Notes: generated by a model not told the origin, from the letters alone. Numbered from the stretch's first letter, positions 1 through 6,223 are shown. The stretch: 7,429 nucleotides of DNA from Campylobacteraceae bacterium (GCA_026995985.1 JALWNF010000034.1:1-7429); one strand, 5' to 3'. Translations and numbers: made by a program.

Positions 1-61
1 CTACTCTATTTACATCTTTAAAATCAAGATAATAGATAGCCTCCTTAAACAAACTACTCAC
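1..61 (-). CDS. Possible 5' end of a gene downstream of murA (partial, cut by window edge)
   Basis: Reading leftwards from the murA stop, one minus-strand frame stays open to the window edge, with possible starts GTG at 61..59 (overlapping the murA stop) or TTG at 52..50; an in-frame TGA at 64..62 closes it upstream. The predicted start reads about [18 protein letters not shown]. An AAGGAGG at 46..40 looks like a strong ribosome site, but no usable start follows it: the TTG at 27..25 meets TAA after five codons. It may therefore simply be Lys-Glu coding sequence in this frame. About twenty codons are too few to identify a family. The tight spacing suggests co-transcription with murA if the gene is real. 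Confidence 0.35.
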   Translation of the reverse strand, partial: MSSLFKEAIYYLDFKDVNRV

Positions 62-1316
62 TCAAACGCTCTATTTTAGCACCTAAAGCCGAGAGTTTTC
101 CCTCTAAATTGTCATACCCTCTATCTAGGTGATAGATTCTATGAACATTAGTAACCCCCTCTGCTACAAGAGCAGCTAAAACTAAAGCTGAACTAGCACG
201 TAAATCGGTTGCCATTACATCTGCACCATAGAGCTTTGCTACTGGTCTAACAGCTGCAACTGAGCCTTTTAACCAGATATCTGCACCTAAACGGTTCAAC
301 TCTGAGACATGCATAAATCGGTTCTCAAAAAGTCGCTCCTCTATAAGTGATTCACCTATTGCCATTGTGGCTACTGCCATAAATTGTGCCTGCATATCTG
401 TAGGAAAACCTGGGTACTCTGAAGTTACTAATGAGACAGGCTTTAGTCTACTTGTACCACTAATAGTAATACTATCTTCGTCTATCTTAAAACTACACCC
501 CATCTCTTCAAGTTTATTAATAGAGGCTTCAATATGTGTTGGGTTTACCTTCTCAAGAGTAATAGTTGAACTAGTAATCGCTGCTGCACATAAGTAGGTA
601 CCAGCCTCAATACGATCAGGAATAATCTCTACCTCTTTAAAGGTTAATGGCTTCTGCCCTGTTCCTTCAACAACAATCTCTGATGTTCCAATTCCCTCTA
701 TCTTAACTCCACCATCGGCTAACATCTCACAGAGTTGCACAATCTCAGGCTCTTTAGCCGCATTGACAATAGTTGTTGTTCCATGAGCTAAGGCTGCTGC
801 CATAAGGGTATTTTCTGTTCCACCAACAGTGATTTTGTCAAATACTATCTTCGCCCCTTGAAGACCATTTGGTGCTTCTGCTCTTACATATCCACCCTTT
901 ATCTCAATGGTTGCTCCCATCGCCTCCATAGCTTTAAGGTGTAAATCAATTGGGCGTTGACCAATAGCACACCCCCCTGGAAGACTCACCTCACACTCTC
1001 CAAAACGAGCCAAAAGTGGACCTAAAACTAAAATAGAAGCTCTCATTTGAGAGACAATCTCATAGACAGCCTTAGTAGAGTTCATTGTTCCATTATTTAT
1101 ATTTGCTACTGTATTATTATGTTCTACTCTACTACCTAAAATATTTAATAGTTTAAGAAGTGTTCTAATATCTACAACATTTGGTAAATTTGTTAACTTG
1201 ACAGGTTTGTCAGAAAGAATTGTTGCTGCAATAATGGGTAAAGCTGAATTTTTAGCACCTGATATTTTAATAGAGCCTGAAAGCTTAGCTCCTCCTGTTA
1301 TTTGTAAATAATCCAT
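54..1316 (-). CDS. murA: UDP-N-acetylglucosamine 1-carboxyvinyltransferase (MurA)
   Basis: Cytoplasmic enzyme that transfers enolpyruvate from phosphoenolpyruvate to UDP-N-acetylglucosamine, the first committed step of peptidoglycan precursor synthesis and the target of fosfomycin. The 420-residue product matches the usual length (about 420). It shows the N-terminal substrate-binding K22-N23 in GAKNSALP, R92 in MRASIL, the catalytic cysteine C116 in the loop [15 protein letters not shown]307 in [10 protein letters not shown]373 in [13 protein letters not shown] and R399 in DRGY, all in the order expected for the two-domain EPT fold. Because Cys (not Asp) sits at the catalytic position, a fosfomycin-sensitive form is expected by family knowledge. 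The ATG at 1316..1314 gives the standard MurA N-terminus, though its upstream GGA is a weak Shine-Dalgarno. It is divergent from the helicase operon, with a candidate promoter at 1352-1358. Confidence 0.97.
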   Translation of the reverse strand: MDYLQITGGAKLSGSIKISGAKNSALPIIAATILSDKPVKLTNLPNVVDIRTLLKLLNILGSRVEHNNTVANINNGTMNSTKAVYEIVSQMRASILVLGPLLARFGECEVSLPGGCAIGQRPIDLHLKAMEAMGATIEIKGGYVRAEAPNGLQGAKIVFDKITVGGTENTLMAAALAHGTTTIVNAAKEPEIVQLCEMLADGGVKIEGIGTSEIVVEGTGQKPLTFKEVEIIPDRIEAGTYLCAAAITSSTITLEKVNPTHIEASINKLEEMGCSFKIDEDSITISGTSRLKPVSLVTSEYPGFPTDMQAQFMAVATMAIGESLIEERLFENRFMHVSELNRLGADIWLKGSVAAVRPVAKLYGADVMATDLRASSALVLAALVAEGVTNVHRIYHLDRGYDNLEGKLSALGAKIERLSE

Positions 1317-1351
1317 ATTATATATCCATCTTATTTTATTATTAGTTAAGA

Positions 1352-1358
1352 ATTTTAT
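1352..1358 (-). promoter_or_regulatory. Candidate -10 box of the murA promoter
   Basis: On the minus strand the sequence TTTTCGATAAAATTC contains an ATAAAAT box whose proximal end lies about 35 nt upstream of the murA ATG. Its T-rich upstream flank and lack of a recognisable -35 fit the promoter style of Campylobacterota. The whole spacer is so AT-rich that other boxes (for example TATACT further upstream) cannot be excluded. Confidence 0.4.
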
Positions 1359-1383
1359 CGAAAATAGGTTAATAGTATAAATA

Positions 1384-1435
1384 TAACTATGAAAAAATAT
1401 TTTAACTATTCTAATTAATTAAATACCAATAGTTA
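1384..1435. repeat. TAACTAT repeat cluster in the murA upstream region
   Basis: TAACTAT occurs at 1384-1390, TAACTATT at 1403-1410 (19 bp further on), and the inverted copy AATAGTTA at 1428-1435. The last two form an 8-bp inverted repeat with a 17-nt spacer. The cluster lies upstream of the candidate murA -10 and just before the plus-strand TATAAT at 1447. A shared operator is possible, but the surroundings are almost pure AT, which raises the chance background. Confidence 0.35.
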
Positions 1436-1446
1436 TTTGAACAAAA

Positions 1447-1452
1447 TATAAT
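1447..1452 (+). promoter_or_regulatory. Candidate -10 box (TATAAT), distal promoter of the helicase operon
   Basis: A perfect TATAAT is followed by the dyad TTGTAA-N7-TTACAA at 1453-1471, which would cover the predicted transcription start. It would give a leader of about 100 nt before the first gene. No -35 box is visible at the usual distance. A second, closer box is at 1530-1535. Confidence 0.4.
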
Positions 1453-1500
1453 TTGTAATCCTCTTTTACAATCTATGATTTGTGAGAGTAAGCTTCACAA
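1453..1500. repeat. Two adjacent related dyads, TTGTAA-N7-TTACAA and TTGTGA-N9-TCACAA
   Basis: The first perfect 6-bp inverted repeat spans 1453-1471 and the second 1480-1500; their centres are about 28 bp apart and the half-sites are nearly the same (TTGTRA). The second overlaps the first of two AAGCTT palindromes (1490-1495 and 1499-1504). They could be operators or leader hairpins. They are not CRP/FNR sites, because the spacing between half-sites is wrong. Confidence 0.4.
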
Positions 1501-1529
1501 GCTTCATTAACTACTAACCCATTTTCTGC

Positions 1530-1535
1530 TAAAAT
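1530..1535 (+). promoter_or_regulatory. Candidate extended -10 box (TGC-TAAAAT), proximal promoter of the helicase operon
   Basis: TTTTCTGCTAAAAT has a TG extension one base before the hexamer and a T-rich upstream flank, both typical of AT-rich Campylobacterota promoters without a -35. It would start transcription near 1542, giving a leader of roughly 18 nt with room only for the ribosome site. Confidence 0.45.
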
Positions 1536-1549
1536 TTACTAAAAATTTA

Positions 1550-1554
1550 AAGGA
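1550..1554 (+). promoter_or_regulatory. Ribosome binding site deciding the start at 1560
   Basis: AAGGA lies 5 nt before the ATG at 1560 but only 2 nt before the in-frame TTG at 1557. The ATG is therefore the better start, although a start at the TTG would add only one residue. Confidence 0.7.
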
Positions 1555-1559
1555 TATTG

Positions 1560-1904
1560 ATGCACTTAGAGTTAACTCCAGAAGCACTTTTAACCCAACT
1601 TGGATACAATAAAACAGAAAAATCTGTAGAGCAGATTAAAAGAGCTATTGAAAACACTAAAGGTTTTGAAAAGTTCTCAAAACATATATTATCACTACAT
1701 GATGAATTAGCACACATTAAAGGATTTGTTGCCCTATCAAATTCAAAAGATATATTTAAAATTAAAGGTAGCGAAAATACCTCTAAAGAGATTCAAGAGG
1801 AGTTCTCAAATATTGTTAACCGTTGGGCAAAAAAATATAAAATAGAAACAGAGAAGGTAGCAAACAAACCAACTTATTATATTAAAGGTATCTATGCCAC
1901 TTAG
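1560..1904 (+). CDS. Uncharacterised small charged protein coupled to a helicase gene
   Basis: I do not recognise this 114-residue protein. It has no signal peptide or membrane segment and is rich in Lys and Glu. It looks mostly helical (roughly residues 6-50 and 75-95), with a C-terminal segment KPTYYIKGIY that may form a strand. There are no cysteines, so no zinc site. A good Shine-Dalgarno sits at the ATG, and base composition resembles the neighbours, so it is very probably a real gene. Its last 11 nt overlap the start of the helicase gene, whose own ribosome site (AAGG at 1885-1888) lies inside it. Translational coupling, and possibly a shared role with the helicase, is inferred from this arrangement alone; a DNA-binding or helicase-accessory function is only a guess. 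Confidence 0.8.
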   Translation: MHLELTPEALLTQLGYNKTEKSVEQIKRAIENTKGFEKFSKHILSLHDELAHIKGFVALSNSKDIFKIKGSENTSKEIQEEFSNIVNRWAKKYKIETEKVANKPTYYIKGIYAT

Positions 1905-3915
1905 TACTCTTAATGAAGAGCAGTTAAATGCTGCTACTGCTCCCATGGGAAACAATCTTATTATCGCTTCTGCTGGGACAGGAAAGACATCTACTATTGT
2001 TGGGCGAATTGCTCAACTTATCGATAGAGGGGCTGACCCCTCTAAGATTCTTCTACTAACCTTTACAAATAAAGCAGCTGGTGAGATGTTGGCTAGAGTT
2101 GGACGCTACTACCCACCACGTATTGTAAATAAGATTGAATCGGGTACCTTTCATGCTGTCTCCTATAGATGGCTAAAAGAGCTTAATCCAAATCTATCAC
2201 TAAAACAGCCAACAGAGTTAAAAACGCTATTTCGTTCAGTCTATGAGAAGCGTCAACTCAAACGACTCAATCTCGATACAGAGCCATTTTCAGCTACATA
2301 TCTATATGAGCAGTATTCACTATATCAAAATGCATCTTTAGATGGCTTTGATGTTTGGTTTTTAGAGAAGTACCCAGAGCATAGAGAACTTATAGATATA
2401 TATATGGATATTATTGATGAGTTTGAAGCTACAAAAGAGCAGTACGGTTTTGTCTCTTTTAATGACCTCTTACTTAAGATGAAAGCTCATTTGGAGCAGA
2501 ACAGAAGAGAGCTTGTAGAGGTTTTGGTAGATGAGTACCAAGATACAAATACCCTACAGAGTGCTTTAATAGATGCTATGAAACCACCTTCACTATTTTG
2601 TGTGGGTGACTATGACCAGAGTATCTACGCCTTTAATGGAGCAAATATTCAAAACATAGCCACCTTTGCCAAGCGTTACCCAAATGCAAATGTCTTTACC
2701 TTAGATAAAAACTATAGGTCATCAGGAAGCATTTTAGCTCTAGCTAACCGTGTTATTGAGAGAAATGAGCGTATCTACCCTAAAAAGTTAGTAGTAACAA
2801 GAAAAGGGAAAAACTACCCTCCAAAACTACTTGTCTACAATGAACTATTTGAGCAATACCAGAGCATTGCTAGAACCATAAAGCAGAGCTATACCCCTGC
2901 TAATGATATTGCTGTTATCTTTAGAAATAATGCATCTGCCGATGGTATTGAGGCTACTCTACGTGAGATTGGAATTCCCTCAAAACGTAAAGGTGGAAAC
3001 AGCTTCTTTGAGGCAAAAGAGGTTAAGTTTCTGCTAGATGTCTGCTCACTTATTGTTAACCCAAAAGATATGATGGCGTTTATTCATATTTTTGAATATG
3101 GGAAAAATATCGGTTCAGCTGTAGCAAAAGAGATGTTTGAGTGCTTTAGACACTTTGGAGAGGGAAATCTGTTTGTAGGGATTATGAACCCAAGAGTTCA
3201 TACTCTACCCAAACTAAATCCAAATAAAAATATGCAACTTGGACTCTTTGACGATGACACAGAGATAGGCTCAGTTACAAGATTTTCTAAAATAGAGATG
3301 AGTGAAAAGATACGCTCTCACCCTATATTAAAGTACCCAAAATTAACTCCTGATGGGTTAGAGTTCTTTATAATGTTTTATGAGTTTATAGGCTCTATTA
3401 GCCACATAAAGCAACCCAAAAGCCTACTTATAAAGCTTATTGGCTCTCCTCTCTATCAATTTTTAGTAGAGCTTTTAGCCAATCAAAGAGGTAAACTAAA
3501 ATCTGGAGAGATTGACCCTGACAAAAAGAGCTTAGCAAAAGAGAGAATAACAAGAAAAGCTAGACTACTAAGTGACCTGGCAGGTCAATACAAAGAGATT
3601 CCAAGATTTGTAAATGCTATGGTCTTAGGAGGAAATGAGCTAAGTGAGGGCGATGGGGTCAACCTTTTAAGTATTCATGCTAGTAAGGGGCTAGAGTTTA
3701 CAGAGGTCTATGTAGTTGACCTTATGGACGGGCGTTTTCCAAATACAAAACTAATGGGAAAGGGTGGAAGCCTAGAGGAGGAGCGACGACTATTTTATGT
3801 AGCTGTTACAAGGGCTAAAGAGAAGCTCTATCTCTCTTTTGCTAAACATGACAGAGTAAAAAAGCTAGACTTCAAGCCCTCTCCTTTTTTGTATGAGGCA
3901 GGGTTGGTTAAGTAG
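1894..3915 (+). CDS. UvrD/Rep/PcrA-type superfamily 1A DNA helicase
   Basis: ATP-driven 3'-5' DNA helicase of the UvrD/Rep/PcrA family, which acts in excision repair, removal of recombination intermediates and restart of blocked forks. All helicase motifs are present in order in the 673-residue product: Q motif near L6-Q10, Walker A ASAGTGKT (25-32), motif Ia LLTFTNKAAGEM (54-65), GTFH (84-87), motif II VDEYQDTN (212-219), motif III GDYDQSIYAFNGA (238-250), motif IV NYRSSGSIL (273-281), motif V SIHASKGLEF (593-602) and motif VI RRLFYVAVTRAKEKL (631-645). The length equals that of typical Rep and is shorter than UvrD (about 720); UvrD, Rep and PcrA cannot be told apart here, so no symbol is given. 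Residues 430-460 form a polar insert containing QLGLF followed by three Asp, a possible sliding-clamp binding site. The start at ATG 1894 is supported by AAGG at 1885-1888. Confidence 0.95.
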   Translation: MPLSTLNEEQLNAATAPMGNNLIIASAGTGKTSTIVGRIAQLIDRGADPSKILLLTFTNKAAGEMLARVGRYYPPRIVNKIESGTFHAVSYRWLKELNPNLSLKQPTELKTLFRSVYEKRQLKRLNLDTEPFSATYLYEQYSLYQNASLDGFDVWFLEKYPEHRELIDIYMDIIDEFEATKEQYGFVSFNDLLLKMKAHLEQNRRELVEVLVDEYQDTNTLQSALIDAMKPPSLFCVGDYDQSIYAFNGANIQNIATFAKRYPNANVFTLDKNYRSSGSILALANRVIERNERIYPKKLVVTRKGKNYPPKLLVYNELFEQYQSIARTIKQSYTPANDIAVIFRNNASADGIEATLREIGIPSKRKGGNSFFEAKEVKFLLDVCSLIVNPKDMMAFIHIFEYGKNIGSAVAKEMFECFRHFGEGNLFVGIMNPRVHTLPKLNPNKNMQLGLFDDDTEIGSVTRFSKIEMSEKIRSHPILKYPKLTPDGLEFFIMFYEFIGSISHIKQPKSLLIKLIGSPLYQFLVELLANQRGKLKSGEIDPDKKSLAKERITRKARLLSDLAGQYKEIPRFVNAMVLGGNELSEGDGVNLLSIHASKGLEFTEVYVVDLMDGRFPNTKLMGKGGSLEEERRLFYVAVTRAKEKLYLSFAKHDRVKKLDFKPSPFLYEAGLVK

Positions 3916-3936
3916 ACATCTACTGCTTAACTAACC
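3902..3936. terminator. Imperfect palindrome spanning two convergent gene ends, possible bidirectional terminator
   Basis: The left arm 3902-3915 ends with the helicase TAG and the right arm 3920-3936 begins with the minus-strand stop (CTA), with a 4-nt loop ACAT between them. GGTTGGTTAAG pairs with CTTAACTAACC with one G-T position, and TAG pairs with CTA around a 3-nt bulge (CTG). It can fold in transcripts of either direction. Neither side is followed by a U-tract, so it is not a canonical intrinsic terminator and may only slow the polymerase or protect mRNA ends. Confidence 0.5.
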
Positions 3937-4123
3937 AAGAAAAAGTTAAACCAGAGGTTATAAAGACAGTAATAGCATAGATTGTCCAAATAAAAGGAAA
4001 TACCATACCCTTTAAACCATCTGCTCCCTCTACAACATGAATAGTCCAGATATTTGGCAAAAGTACAATTGAGAGTGTCATTACTAAAACTATTGCTTGT
4101 AATACTAAGATAATATTTTTCAT
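3920..4123 (-). CDS. Small membrane protein with two predicted transmembrane helices
   Basis: This 67-residue protein is unrecognised. Hydrophobic segments at about residues 4-24 and 40-63 are separated by a short polar loop HVVEGADGLKG (around 29-39). The single basic residue before helix 1 (K2) and the terminal K-Q suggest both ends are cytoplasmic with the loop outside, a weak positive-inside inference. AAAGGG at 4138..4133 lies 9 nt before the ATG. The gene follows recR by 16 nt and is probably the last of the Dabb-recR operon. No enzymatic motif is visible and no function is assigned. Confidence 0.8.
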   Translation of the reverse strand: MKNIILVLQAIVLVMTLSIVLLPNIWTIHVVEGADGLKGMVFPFIWTIYAITVFITSGLTFSWLVKQ

Positions 4124-4139
4124 ACTAAAAAACCCTTTA

Positions 4140-4709
4140 TTAAATTTTTACTCTTGACTCCATAGCTCTTGTAAGAGAGACTACATCTATATTATCAAGC
4201 TCTACTCCTGTTGGAACGCCTTGTGCAATTTTGGTAAACTTAATGTTATGGTTACTTAATTTATCCTCTATATATAAAATCATAGTATCAGTAGCCAACG
4301 ATGGAGGAAAAGCAAAAATAACCTCCTCTACCCCCTTTACTGCCTCTTTTAGATGGTATTCATCTAAATCACTAAGTTGAGTTACTATATAGTAGATTCC
4401 CCTATACTGACCACCCTCTTCAATAGTAAGAATATCTTTAGCACTCTGAACAATACAGAGTGTTGAGGTGTCTCTAAACTCATCAGAGCAGATAAAACAG
4501 AGTTCATCTTCGCTCATATTGTGGCACTTTTTACAACGTCTAATGGAGTTGACTGCCTCCTCTATAGCATGGGCTAGTTTAACTCCTGCAAAGCTATTTT
4601 CCATAATAATACTATATGCCATACGAGTTGCAGACTTTTTACCAATACTTGGCAACTCTTGAAATGCAGAAACTAAATTTTCAAATGCCTCTATTTTATA
4701 CTTTTTCAT
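4140..4709 (-). CDS. recR: Recombination mediator protein RecR
   Basis: RecR works with RecO (and RecF where present) to load RecA onto single-stranded DNA at gaps. The 189-residue product has the helix-hairpin-helix LPSIGKKSATRMA (19-31), a four-cysteine zinc finger at C59, C62, C71 and C74, a Toprim region (about 83-165) and the conserved C-terminal GVPTGVELDNID-SLTRAMESR. It is about ten residues shorter than E. coli RecR: the usual SPLDGIGP loop is missing. The first Toprim acidic residue (VVE-type) is Q88, and the usual NPTVEGEAT stretch is instead FPPSLATDT. As I recall, Helicobacter RecR has the same FAFPP-type sequence, so this is likely a lineage feature rather than decay. The ATG overlaps the stop of the Dabb gene as TAATG, implying coupled translation. 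Confidence 0.95.
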   Translation of the reverse strand: MKKYKIEAFENLVSAFQELPSIGKKSATRMAYSIIMENSFAGVKLAHAIEEAVNSIRRCKKCHNMSEDELCFICSDEFRDTSTLCIVQSAKDILTIEEGGQYRGIYYIVTQLSDLDEYHLKEAVKGVEEVIFAFPPSLATDTMILYIEDKLSNHNIKFTKIAQGVPTGVELDNIDVVSLTRAMESRVKI

Positions 4710-4999
4710 TACACAATATAGTCTGAGACTTTTGATTCTAAAACAACACTTTTAATAAATTTAACTACTTCTAAATGTTTAGGATGATTGGAGTATATCT
4801 CTAAATCCTCTATAGTATCAAATATGGCTATGATACTCAAATCCATTGCTCTACTCTCTTTAGAAAAATTTAATCCAACCTCCATACTCTTTAGCGATGG
4901 AATACTATCAACCAAAGCCTCTAACAACTCTTTTGCTTTTAGTAGATTCTCTTGCTTATTTTCATCTTTAAACTTAAACAACACAATATGTTTTAACAT
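4709..4999 (-). CDS. Dabb family (stress-responsive alpha/beta-barrel) protein
   Basis: A single-domain 96-residue protein of the dimeric ferredoxin-like Dabb family (Pfam stress-responsive A/B barrel). Family hallmarks are MLKHIVLFKFKD at the start, EVGLNFS near 41-47 and the end pattern YSNHPKHLEVVKFI (68-81) followed by SDYIV. Bacterial members are mostly uncharacterised small soluble dimers; some relatives are enzymes of polyketide-type cyclisation, and no catalytic role can be read here. AGGAG at 5011..5007 lies 7 nt before the ATG, and an extended -10 promoter lies at 5040..5032. It is the first gene of the operon with recR, overlapping the recR start by 1 nt. Whether it helps recombination or just shares the transcript is unknown. 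Confidence 0.9.
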   Translation of the reverse strand: MLKHIVLFKFKDENKQENLLKAKELLEALVDSIPSLKSMEVGLNFSKESRAMDLSIIAIFDTIEDLEIYSNHPKHLEVVKFIKSVVLESKVSDYIV

Positions 5000-5031
5000 A
5001 AGATTACTCCTAAAAACTATATTTATTCGCG

Positions 5032-5040
5032 ATTATACCA
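5032..5040 (-). promoter_or_regulatory. Extended -10 promoter of the Dabb-recR operon
   Basis: On the minus strand TGG-TATAAT is a perfect hexamer with the TGn extension, preceded by a TTTTT run. The predicted transcript starts near 5025, giving a leader of about 26 nt that contains the AGGAG ribosome site. This is the best-looking promoter in the window. Confidence 0.7.
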
Positions 5041-5046
5041 AAAATA

Positions 5047-5055
5047 TGATAGAAT
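5047..5055 (+). promoter_or_regulatory. Extended -10 promoter of dnaJ
   Basis: TGA-TAGAAT on the plus strand has the TGn extension and one mismatch in the hexamer. Transcription would start near 5062, with a leader of about 37 nt. No CIRCE (HrcA) or HAIR-type (HspR) inverted repeat is visible nearby. The hexamer is only 12 bp from that of the divergent Dabb promoter, so each -10 lies where the other's -35 contact would be. Confidence 0.55.
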
Positions 5056-5088
5056 TCGACCAGCGAACTTAGATTGATATTAATATTT

Positions 5089-5092
5089 GGAG
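5089..5092 (+). promoter_or_regulatory. Ribosome binding site fixing the dnaJ start at 5099
   Basis: GGAG lies 6 nt before ATG 5099. The in-frame TTG at 5087 overlaps this site and cannot use it, so the protein starts at ATG 5099, giving the usual DnaJ N-terminus. Confidence 0.8.
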
Positions 5093-5098
5093 ATACTA

Positions 5099-6223
5099 AT
5101 GAAAGAGATAGACTATTATGAAATTTTAGAAGTAAACAGGAATTGTACTAGTTCTGAAATAAAAAAAGCATATCGTAAACTTGCCATGAAGTACCATCCA
5201 GACCGAAATCCTAATAATAAAGAGGCAGAAGAGAGATTTAAACTTCTTGCTGAAGCTTATGAAGTACTAAGAGATGATCAAAAACGTGCTATCTATGACC
5301 GATATGGAAAAGCTGGTCTTGAAGGTAATGGTATGGGAGGTGGCTTTAGCTCTCAAAATATGGACGATATTATGGATATATTTAACTCTATGTTTGGAGG
5401 GAGCTTTGGAGGAGGTAGAGGACAGAGACGACAATCTAATCAAAAATACAATTTAGATTTAGAGATTACACTTCCTCTTAAGTTTAATGAAGCTGTTTTT
5501 GGTTGTGAAAAGAAGATAGATATTAGATATAAAGTTCCATGTGACGATTGTCAAGGAACAGGAGCAGAGAATGGAAAACTAGATACTTGTGACTACTGTA
5601 ATGGGCAGGGGCAAGTTGTTATGAGACAAGGATTTATGTCTTTTGCTCAAACATGTCCTAAGTGTCACGGAGAGGGACAAAGAGTCTCTTCTAAATGTAG
5701 TGCATGTTCAGGAAGAGGTTACCATGAAGAGCCAGATACTATTACTCTTAACATACCTGCTGGAGTAGATACAGGAACCCGTCTAAGAGCCCAAGGTTAT
5801 GGTAACCAAGCTAAAAGTGGATATCGTGGAGACCTATATATAATCTTTAATGTTGAAGAGGATGAACACTTTATAAGAGATGGTTCTAATGTTTATATTG
5901 AGGTACCTGTCTTCTTTACACAAGCTGTATTGGGTGAGACTATTACTATTCCTTCTCTTGATGGAGAGCTTGAACTTGAACTAAAAAGAGGAACAAAAGA
6001 TAAAGAGCAGTTTGTATTTAAAGGAGAAGGTATAGCAGATATTCATGGAGGAGGTAAAGGAAAGCTTATAGCCCAAGTAAAGATTATCTATCCAAAACAT
6101 CTTAATGATGAGCAAAAAGAGTTGCTTAGAAAACTTCAAGAGAGTTTTGGAATAGAGAGTACACCACACACCTCAACATTTGAAAATGTCTTTGAAAAGG
6201 TAAAAGGATGGTTTAAAAAATAG
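5099..6223 (+). CDS. dnaJ: Molecular chaperone DnaJ (Hsp40)
   Basis: Cytoplasmic co-chaperone that binds unfolded proteins and stimulates the ATPase of DnaK. This 374-residue protein is a full type I DnaJ. It has a J domain at about 5-70 with the essential HPD at 33-35, and a Gly/Phe-rich linker at about 77-108. The zinc-binding region has four CxxCxGxG repeats starting at C148, C164, C186 and C200. C-terminal substrate-binding domains (about 118-145 and 212-335) follow, with a short charged tail ending WFKK. No key residue is missing. The start at ATG 5099 is chosen for its ribosome site and normal N-terminus. Neither dnaK nor grpE is beside it, so it is transcribed apart from those partners, divergently from the Dabb-recR operon and convergently with rpoD. 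No heat-shock operator is visible upstream. Confidence 0.97.
   Translation: MKEIDYYEILEVNRNCTSSEIKKAYRKLAMKYHPDRNPNNKEAEERFKLLAEAYEVLRDDQKRAIYDRYGKAGLEGNGMGGGFSSQNMDDIMDIFNSMFGGSFGGGRGQRRQSNQKYNLDLEITLPLKFNEAVFGCEKKIDIRYKVPCDDCQGTGAENGKLDTCDYCNGQGQVVMRQGFMSFAQTCPKCHGEGQRVSSKCSACSGRGYHEEPDTITLNIPAGVDTGTRLRAQGYGNQAKSGYRGDLYIIFNVEEDEHFIRDGSNVYIEVPVFFTQAVLGETITIPSLDGELELELKRGTKDKEQFVFKGEGIADIHGGGKGKLIAQVKIIYPKHLNDEQKELLRKLQESFGIESTPHTSTFENVFEKVKGWFKK

Noticed and set aside
1480..1500. TTGTGA and TCACAA half-sites resembling a CRP or FNR site.
   Set aside because: CRP/FNR-type sites have 6 bp between TGTGA and TCACA (or 4 bp in TTGAT-ATCAA). Here the spacer is 9 bp.
1475..1510. Eleven-codon open frame ATG to TAA (M-I-C-E-S-K-L-H-K-L-H) in the leader of the helicase operon, a possible leader peptide.
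   Set aside because: There is no ribosome binding site before the ATG and no regulatory codon run. The K-L-H repeat comes from the duplicated AAGCTT.
3573..3587. Perfect 7-bp palindrome TGACCTG-G-CAGGTCA inside the helicase gene.
   Set aside because: It lies in coding sequence between motifs IV and V, far from any promoter. With many possible spacers, one such dyad in 7.4 kb is expected by chance.
4788..5072. Plus-strand open frame antisense to the Dabb gene.
   Set aside because: It is a mirror of the minus-strand Dabb coding sequence, with low-complexity composition and no family features. The Dabb protein on the other strand is clearly real.
5000..5098. Searched for a CIRCE (TTAGCACTC-N9-GAGTGCTAA) or HspR HAIR operator upstream of dnaJ.
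   Set aside because: No matching half-sites are present; only a short TTCG-N5-CGAA dyad at about 5055-5067, which is too short to call.
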